This document shows, one piece after another, positions 57,359 through 64,000 of a DNA stretch of 64,000 nt. Origin of the DNA: Leptodactylus fallax (Eukaryota > Chordata > Amphibia > Anura > Leptodactylidae); the NCBI GenBank assembly GCA_947044405.1, contig CAMRHE010000035.1, forward strand, positions 7,909,501 to 7,973,500, read 5' to 3'. The number at the start of each line of letters is the position of its first letter. Position 1 is the first letter of the stretch. The translations under genes were made by a program, and so were the position numbers. The notes under the pieces were generated by a model. That model did no database searches. It was not told where the DNA came from and was given only the letters and a program-made list of their open reading frames with translations.

Positions 57359-58922
57359 CAGTGGGGAAAAAAAAGTATTTAGTCAGCTACAAATTGTTCA
57401 AGTTCTCCCACTTAAAAAGATGAGAGAGGCCTGTAATTGACATCATAATTAGACCTCAACTATGAGAGAAAGAATGAGAAAACAAATCCAGAAAATCACA
57501 TTGTCTGATTTTTTAAGAATTTATTTGCAAATTATGGTGGAAAATAAGTATTTGGTCAACAACAAAAGTTCATCTCAATACTTTGTTATATATCCTTTGT
57601 TGGCAATGACAGAGGTCAAATGTTTTCTGTAAATCTTCACAAGGTTGGCACACACTGTTGCTGGTATGTTGGCCCATTCCTCCATGCAGATCTCCTCTAG
57701 AGCAGTGATGTTTTGGGGCTGTCGCTGGGCAACACGGACTTTCAACTCCCTCCAAAGGTTTTCTATGGGGTTGAGATCTGGAGACTGGCTAGGCCACAGG
57801 ACCTTGAAATGCTTCTTACGAAGCGACTCCTTTGTTGCACTGGCGGTGTGCTTGGGATCATTGTCATGCTGAAAGACCCAGCCATGTTTCATCTTCAATG
57901 CCCTTGCTGATGGAAGAGGGCTTGCACTCAAAATCTCACGATACATGGCCCCATTAATTTTTTCATGTATATGGATCAGTCGTCCATGGCCACCCCCATG
58001 CTTCACAGTAGATATGGTGTTCTTTGGATGCAACTCAGCCTTTACTCTCCTCCAAACACGAGTTGTGTTTCTACCAAACGGTTTTACTTTGGTTTCTTCT
58101 GACCATATGACATTCTCCCAATACTGTTCTGGAACATCCAAATGCTCTTTAGCAAACTTCAGACGGGCCCAGATATGTACTGGCTTAAGCAGGGGGATAC
58201 GTCTGGCACTGCAGGATCTGAGTCCCTGGCGGCATAGTGTGTTACTGACGGTAGCCTTTGTTACGTTAGTCCCAGCTTTCTGCAGGTCATTCACTAGGTC
58301 CCCCCCGTGTGGTTCTGGGATTTTTTCTCACCGTTCTTGTGATCATTTTGACCCAACTGGGGTGAGATCTTGCATGGAGCCCCTGATCGAGGGAGATTAT
58401 CAGTGGTCTTGTATGTCTTCCATTTTCTAATTATTGCTCCCACAGTTGATTTCTTCACACCAAGCTGCTTGCCTATTGCAGATTCAGTCTTCCCAGCCTG
58501 GTGCAGGTCTACAATTTTGTTTCTGGTGTCCTTCCACAGCTCTTTGGTCTTCACCATAGTGGAGTTTGGAGTGTGACTGTTTGAGGTTGTGGACAGGTCT
58601 CTTTTATACTGATAACAATTTCAAACAGGTGCCATTACTACAGTTAACGAGTGAAGGACAGAGGAACCTCTTAAAGAAGAAGTTACAGGTCTGTGAGAGC
58701 CAGAAATCTTGCTTGTTTGTAGGTGACCAAATACTTATTTTCCACCATAATTTGCAAATAAATTCTTTAAAAATCAGACAATGTGATTTTCTAGATATGT
58801 TTTCTCATTTTGTCTCTCATAGTTGAGGTCTACCTATGATGTCAATTACAGGCCTCTCTCATCTTTTTAAGTGGGAGAACTTGCACAATTGGTGGCTGAC
58901 TAAATACTTATTTTCCCCACTG
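57359..58922 (-). mobile_element. Tc1-like element, CAGTGGGG family, copy 3
   Basis: The element is 1564 bp between TA at 57357-57358 and 58923-58924, in the opposite orientation to copies 1 and 2. The outer ends CAGTGGGGAAAA and inner GGTGGAAAATAAGTATTTGG are both present at each side. It lies inside the Penelope-like reverse transcriptase. Confidence 0.93.
57575..58557 (-). pseudogene. Tc1 transposase, copy 3, with altered catalytic residue
   Basis: Starts [14 protein letters not shown] at 58557. A shift near 58350 (CCAGTTGGG for CCGTGGGG) breaks the frame. It reopens for 239 codons from 58294 to the stop at 57575-57577. The first catalytic aspartate is changed: WSEETK replaces WSDETK. About 13 residues around [10 protein letters not shown] are deleted in frame after VKHGGG, and one residue is lost in [15 protein letters not shown] and NPIENLW remain. 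Clearly inactive. Confidence 0.92.
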
Positions 58923-58924
58923 TA

Positions 58925-59250
58925 TGTATAACACCATCATTTCCCACTGTCATCCGTACATCCAAATAGTCGATATCTATATGGCTATATTTCCAGGTAA
59001 GATGGATATTTCTTGTATTGTGGTTAAGATAACCTAGAAATAATTCCAAGTCAGAAGTGGACCCTTGCAAAATCATCATGACTTCATCAATATACCGGCC
59101 CCAAAATTGGACATGTTCCACTAAAGGGGTGGATCTGTCAGGAAGATGAGTCTCTCCCACAGCCCCAGGAATAAATTTGCATATGAGGGCGCAAACAGGA
59201 ATTGGTTTACTTTGGTTTATAGTGCTCTTTGCTATGTATTGTATGTTTTT
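58925..59250 (-). pseudogene. Penelope-like reverse transcriptase, palm fragment
   Basis: The minus strand encodes FIPGAVGETHLPDRSTPLVE, FWGRYIDEVMMILQGS, LNHNTRNIHLTWKYS and IDYLDVRMTVGNDG. YIDE stands where the catalytic YxDD box is expected, so the second aspartate is changed to glutamate. It continues after the Tc1 at 57357. Confidence 0.82.
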
Positions 59251-60114
59251 GTTTTTTTTTTTTTTTTTTTTCCGGAGGGGGAGGGAATTAGCATTAACCA
59301 CTTTAGTACCGGGCCAATTTCTGGTCCAAGAGCAAACACATTTTTGGGTATTTTGTATGTGCGGTTTTGAGGGATGTAACATTTTTATCATTTGGGTTAT
59401 TCAACTAATTTCTGCGTCTTTTTTCGGTGACATTTAGGGCTTTTTTTTTATGTTGTTTTTATTTTTGCATGTTTTTAAATTTTTTTTTATATCCGGGAAA
59501 ATATAAACAAAAGAGGAGGGAAAACCTGTCTGTTTTTCACTTTACATTTTTTTTTTTTTATTTAATAGCACAAAGTGCTACTAAAAAACTTTTTAAAATA
59601 GTTTTTTCCTCTCCATTACGGTAATTTTTATTTTGTATGGTGTCGTCAGGGGTGGGGCTAGAACCTGTAATAAGTTGGTGTTTTTGACGTCTTATTTTTT
59701 TTATTTTTTAAATTATTTTATTTAATTTTTTTTTTTTTAACTTTATTATTCATTTTATTTATTTATTTATTTTTTTACATTGTGTCCCCATAAGGTCATA
59801 ATAGACCTTTGGGGACATCTGATCACTTTTTTTTGAAGGGGTTGATTTCCCCTGTAACTGGGGCTGGTACATTTAGCCCCAGTTGCAGGAGGAATACAGT
59901 CTCCTGCCCGTTACTATAAAGCTGATCTGGGTCCTGTAGGTCCGGTTATAAACCTTCCCTTCCTTCTCTCTGGGAGCTCTGGCTGAAGTTACAGCTGGCT
60001 CACTGTTTCAGCAGCTGCACAATTTTGTAAACTGCTTGGATGTACCGGTACGTCCTTACAGAACTAGACAACCACCTTCCAGACATATATACCCAATGGG
60101 TGGTCTGGAAGTTG
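59251..60114. repeat. Poly-T-rich unclassified repeat
   Basis: Starts with a 21-base T run at about 59251. Contains TTAACCACTTTAGTACCGGG and GGGGCTGGTACATTTAGCCC with GGGGCT/AGCCCC hairpin potential near 59860. Small frames only. Confidence 0.4.
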
Positions 60115-60475
60115 TTAAAGGGGTTGTCTGATTTCAGGCAAATTTTGAGACACAAATTTTAATATTTGTGTAATTAAAAGTTGTACAATTTTCCAATATA
60201 TTTTCTGTATCAATTGCTCATGGTTTTCTAGATCTGTTTGCTGTCATTCATTCTGCTTTCTTCCAGTGGAAAAAAATCAAACCATGGTCATGTGATGGAC
60301 ACAGGTGCAGAGCTCATTACCAAGCAGATATCTGATTACTGTGCTGTGACTTTGAATGAATGAATGAATGACAGCAAGCAGAGATCCAGAAAACTGAGGG
60401 AGGAATTGATAGAGAAAGTATATTGGAATATTGTATAACTTTTCATTATACAAACAATTCTGCAATAGAATAAAC
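60115..60475. mobile_element. TTAA MITE lacking its right arm, copy of 22906-23280
   Basis: Begins TTAAAGGGGTTGTCTGATTT at 60115 and shares GATTACTGTGCTGTGACT and TTTCATTATACAAACAAT with the copy at 22906-23280. The right terminal repeat stops short near 60465. A GAAT tandem run at 60353-60371 sits in the core. Confidence 0.72.
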
Positions 60476-60705
60476 CACAGTGCTTATCGCAGTGTTTGAC
60501 GGAAGCAAACGTGCAACAGTTGGGCATATTTATCAATAGAAGTCTCACACTTTTCTGTCTACAATTTATGCCATAAAGTATAGTACAAAGCTTTTATAAC
60601 ATATTTATGTAGTATAATGTTGTACCGTGTTAGCCATAGAAAGTAGTGGAAGAGTGAAGAAATCAGGTGATACCTTTCAGAGTCTAACTGAGTATATTTG
60701 ATAGT

Positions 60706-60740
60706 AAGCTTTCGAGAGTCTAGCTCTCTTCTTCAGACAT
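60706..60740 (-). ncRNA. Hammerhead-ribozyme-like core in Penelope 3' region
   Basis: The minus strand reads CTGAAGA (60736-60730), then GAGAG and CTCTC arms closing a CTAGA loop, then GAAA (60713-60710) and the palindrome AAGCTT. CTGANGA, a stem, GAAA and a short palindromic stem III are the hammerhead features reported in Penelope-like elements. This is the best-preserved of the copies here. Stem I pairing was not demonstrated. Confidence 0.5.
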
Positions 60741-61459
60741 GGTGTAATACAAGAACTGAAAATTAACACTCTTTATATACATACAAAACATGGATCTTCA
60801 AAGGATCTTGGAATAACAAAATGCAATATAAGTAGAGAAGTTATTTACAACAGGACAGGAAATAAACAGTCTGGAAAATTTGTGGGGCGTGACGGAGGGA
60901 TCTGTTATCTGTTTGTAATCAGGTGGTGATTTGTGACCCTCACAGTTCATACATAGTGTCACATGAAACTGGCTTGAATATTAAGTCCAAATTGCAGAGT
61001 TTGAAATTTTTGCATTAGCTTATATATTCCCATTCTTTTCTCTCTCTCTCTCTCTGTGTCTTAAAATGTCCCATTAAAACTACAACCCGCAAATCTTCAA
61101 TAAAGTGGTCTTCTCCGGAGAATGTGCAGCCACTGGGACATCTGTTCTGCTGTTATTAATGGTGAATCTGTGTGAGTCAGTCTCAGTCATCCGCTGACTG
61201 TGTCTCTGCCCTGTTTCCCCCGCATAGAGCCCTGTGGTGGACACTGCACACACATTATGAGATACACCACATTGGAAGACCTGCAGGAAAATGTCCCCCT
61301 AATTCTGTGCACCTGTTGTGACTGTGGGACAGGTATACTGTCAGCGGTGTGGATGTGCTTGCAGGTCATGCACCTGTTCTGCAGGCAAGGTGAGGTGCCA
61401 TTTTCAGTTGGGGCCTTCAGGGCACTCTGAACAATAGTACGCCTCAGGTTTTGTGGTTG

Positions 61460-62078
61460 TCAAAAGGAAAGGAGAGGGGGGACTGGAAATATATCTTTAA
61501 GACTGTTGTCCCTATGTAGCACAGGTTGGAGCTCCTTGGCAATCCTTCGTAGGATTTCCAGCTGAGGGTTGTAGGTGACTACTAGGGGCACTCGGGCTTC
61601 TTTCTGGGTCTCTTTATATGTGAGCAGACTGTCTCTGTTAATGGCTGCTGCTTTGTTTAATTGGTTGTCCGTCACTTTGGTTTGTATCCCAATCGGAGAA
61701 ATTTCGTCCTCAGATCCAGGAGGTGCTTCTCCAGTTCTGCTTTGTCGGAGCAAATACGATTGTATCGTATAGCCTGGTTGTAAATAATAGATTGTCTTGT
61801 GTGCTTGGGGTGGAAGCTGTAATTTCTCAGGTAGGCCGTTCTGTCTGTGGGTTTGTGGTATATTGATATGAGTAGCCGATGGTCTTTAATGTATATTGTG
61901 GTGTCCATAAAGTGGATTTCACTCTCTGAATAGCTAAGTTTAAGGTTGATGGTAGGGTGAAAGTTATTGAAGTCATTATGGAATTGAAGTCTGCAGTCCA
62001 GATGACAACGATATCATCGAAATAACGAAGGTAAATCATAGGTTTGGTGGTGCATGTTGATAAGTATGCTTCTAACCT
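61460..62078 (-). pseudogene. Penelope-like reverse transcriptase, minus copy
   Basis: Three overlapping minus-strand frames cover the palm (YFDD), the linker IYHKPTDRTAYL and the carboxyl region LEILRRIAKELQPVLHR followed by PVPPLLSF. Two frameshifts are needed to join them. The catalytic YFDD is conserved, unlike the 58925 copy. Confidence 0.8.
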
Positions 62079-62084
62079 CCCAAC

Positions 62085-62880
62085 AGAACCAGTAACGCAG
62101 CTCATACAATTCATCCTTAGCCACAACTATTTTACTTTTGGAGAGGATCTATATCTACAGCGAATGGGAACTTCAATGGGGACCAGATTTTCACCCTAGT
62201 ATGCAAATCTCTTTATGGCAGAACTGGAAGGAGCATACTTATCAACACTGCTGACAGTATACCTGTCCCACAGTCACAACAGGTGCACAGAATTAGGGGG
62301 ACATTTTCCTGCAGGTCTTCCAATGTGGTGTATCTCATAATGTGTGTGCCTCTATGTGGGGGAAACAGGGCAGAGACTCAGTCAGTGGATGAACTCACAC
62401 AGATTTACCATTAATAACAGCAGAACAGATCTCCCAGTGGCCGCACATTTCTCCGGAGAAGACCACTCTATTGAAGATTTGCGGGTTGTGGTTTTAATGG
62501 GACATTTTGAGACACAGAGAGAAAGAAAAGAATGGGAATATAAGCTAATGCAAAAATTTCAAACTCTGCAATTTGGACTTAATATATTTCATGTCACACT
62601 ATGTATGAACTGTGAGGATCACAAATCACGACCTGATTGCTAACAGATAACAGATCCCTCCATCATGCCCCACAAATTTTCCAGACTGTTTATTTCCTGA
62701 CCTGTTGTAAGTAACTTCTCTACTTATATTGCATTTTGTTATTCCAATATCCTTTGAAGATCCATGTCTTATATGTATATAAAGAGTGTGAATTTTCAGT
62801 TCTTGTATACACCATTAATGAAGAAGAGAGCTAGACTCTCAAAGCTTACTATCAAATATACTCAGTTAGCCTCTAACATA
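62085..62880 (+). mobile_element. Penelope-like element copy (plus), internally deleted
   Basis: The + strand reads FILSHNYFTFGEDLYLQRMG, TSMGTRFSP, a stop, YANLFMAELEGAYLST (62106-62245), then jumps to sequence that in the minus copy lies just before the endonuclease (GACAGTATACCTGTCCCACA), then the GIY-YIG region and the 3' end up to GTTAGCCTCTAACAT. The palm and linker are missing. It lies head-to-head with the minus copy. Confidence 0.82.
62344..62643 (+). pseudogene. Penelope-like GIY-YIG endonuclease, plus copy
   Basis: Open for 99 codons: LYVGETGQRLSQWMNSHR is the YIG half with the catalytic arginine region, then PVAAHFSGEDHSIEDLRVVV, and REKKEWEYKLMQKF-like sequence with a glutamate expected in the active site. 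It ends soon after LQFGLNI as in relatives. The upstream GIY half is damaged by a short deletion after CVC. Confidence 0.82.
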
Positions 62881-64000
62881 TTTATGAACAGCGTATGCCA
62901 GAAACAACAGAAAAATAAGACTGATTCAACACTTTTGAAAGATGTGCACCAGAATGGGCGTGGTTTAAAAGTGTCTATCTTTACGACACCTTTACACTAT
63001 CGAGCAAAATGGTAACAATGTTTTGAACTTTTGAGTTTCAAGCTCCATATCTCACCATCCATATTTGTTTAAAATTAAAAACTGGATTTGTAGACTAGTT
63101 TAGTTTTGCAAAGCTTGACAGTATTGATATATAGCCCAGAATTGTTATTAGGCTCGCAAATTCTTATAAATTTAGCACACATTACATAATTTCTTTGCAA
63201 ATGCTTATTGAGCATCTTCAAGGAAAAAATTATCTTGATCAACAAACAAACAAACAAATCAGAGATAGAAACCTTTCTTCAAACACACCAAGAGATCACA
63301 AGCATAGAATAATAAAATCAAAGGACAAAAATGTATAAAGATCTGCCTAGACATTATTTCTATATTTTTACCTATGGCAAGATGTCTTTTGAATTCATAT
63401 GATATGTAATAGTATAATCACATAAACAAATCTAAATCAGAAACTAATCTAAGTACCGAAAAAAGTAAATGACTTTCTAATTAATTAATTATGTCATTCT
63501 TTATGAAAATAGTGGAGGTGTAGCTTATCTTAGGGGTTACAGCAGCTCCAGAATAGTGAAAAGTCAATCCACTCTTGTCCATGATTAAAGGTCTAAACAT
63601 GCCAACAAATGTCAAAGCACCACTTGTGTGAGATTTGTGTGTGACATAGGTCAGCGTGAGTGTGTGTGCATCAGTTATTGAACAATGTAAGTGCGTGTGT
63701 GTCCAAGACATGCAGGGGGGATTTATCATCCGCATATGGCAGTTGTAAAGGTAAGGTTTGCAACTTTTTGAATACCATTTTCTTAACTTTTTAAGCCTCC
63801 CTCACTTTCCTCTGAAAAAGGGCAAGGCCATCATCTCTGGCAGATTTATAATTATTTAGTCCAATTTCTATGTCCATTGTACATAAGGTTAATCTAAGCA
63901 CTTAATCTCTCCCTCCAATATAACACTCAGTTTGCAATCTGACTACCAATAAAATTGATTATCTTGTGATCCTTCATAGAATACAGTGTATTGGATAGCA
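62881..64000. other. No gene recognised
   Basis: A/T-rich sequence with short frames only. (CAAA)n near 63240-63258 and TG-rich sequence at 63655-63705 are minor simple repeats. Confidence 0.4.

Larger units (their letters stand above)
53280..59250 (-). mobile_element. Penelope-like retroelement split by two Tc1 elements
   Basis: On the minus strand the order is reverse transcriptase (59250-58923), interruption by Tc1 (58922-57359), reverse-transcriptase carboxyl region (57357-57115), GIY-YIG endonuclease (56970-56380), then a long A/T-rich 3' region to about 53280 with a second Tc1 (55096-53466). Reverse transcriptase plus GIY-YIG endonuclease defines Penelope-like elements. It is 5' truncated. 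The outer boundary on the left is approximate. Confidence 0.75.
60610..62078 (-). mobile_element. Penelope-like element copy (minus), 3' two-thirds
   Basis: Read on the minus strand: YLRYFDDIVVIW (YxDD box intact, about 62020), HFMDTTIYIKDHRLL-like sequence, IYHKPTDRTAYLRNYSFHPK, RYNRICSDKAELEKHLLDLR, NPQLEILRRIAKELQPVLHR, FSCRSSNVVYLIMCVQC (start of GIY-YIG), then eroded endonuclease and a 3' region ending CTAACACGGTACAACATTAT at about 60610. Frameshifts separate the parts. The 5' limit is at about 62078, meeting the inverted copy. Confidence 0.82.

Noticed and set aside
59146..59624. Phenylalanine-rich + strand frames
   Set aside because: They arise from long T runs at 59251 and nearby.

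Overview
The window is vertebrate nuclear DNA, most likely from an amphibian (probably a frog or toad). I infer this from one split host gene with GT-AG introns embedded in a dense, layered repeat landscape: several Tc1-like families, DIRS-type and Penelope-like retroelements, CR1-like and L2-like LINEs, a tRNA-derived SINE, hAT elements, and many palindromic MITEs bounded by TTAA. The species cannot be named from sequence alone. There is no sign of a bacterial, plasmid or viral genome.

The only host gene I can support is MANEA, Golgi endo-alpha-1,2-mannosidase (glycoside hydrolase family 99), on the + strand. Its coding sequence is join(31951..32467, 34253..34362, 36375..36451, 41525..42158). 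It gives 445 residues with a short cytoplasmic tail, one membrane anchor, and the two family glutamates in NEWHEG. A CpG-rich block at about 9139-9312, ending in a good splice donor, may be its promoter and untranslated first exon. The first intron would then be about 22.6 kb.

Layout. 1-1594: the end of one Tc1 element, then a complete Tc1-like element with an open transposase frame (401..1417), the only intact transposase here. 3629-5223: decayed Tc1 of the CAGTGGGG family. 5640-8092: non-autonomous hAT with an exact 8-bp target duplication and a nested MITE. 10057-11705: Tc1 with about 210-bp inverted repeats and a single stop in its transposase. 11748-16015: MITEs, inverted-repeat clusters, a SINE relic and a LINE tail. 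16016-18240: decayed DIRS-like retroelement (minus). 18.2-26.4 kb: mostly unassigned, with MITEs and LINE tails. 26425-28011: second CAGTGGGG copy. 28090-29550: CR1-like LINE whose ORF1 has SGNH-esterase motifs (minus). 29920-30416: Penelope-like 3' end carrying a hammerhead-ribozyme-like core. 31334-31602: tRNA-derived SINE. 31925-42158: MANEA, with a two-stop Tc1 in its last intron. 42926-43147: truncated Tc1. 43148-51200: one + strand LINE split by at least five later insertions. 51240-52145: a Penelope relic and an L2-like tail. 53280-59250: a minus-strand Penelope-like element split by two Tc1 elements. 60610-62880: two head-to-head partial Penelope copies.

Apart from MANEA, coding capacity is transposase, reverse transcriptase, endonuclease and recombinase remnants. 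The value of the window is the readable order of insertions, one apparently intact transposon, and ribozyme-like motifs in Penelope elements. I found no convincing new multi-gene system.
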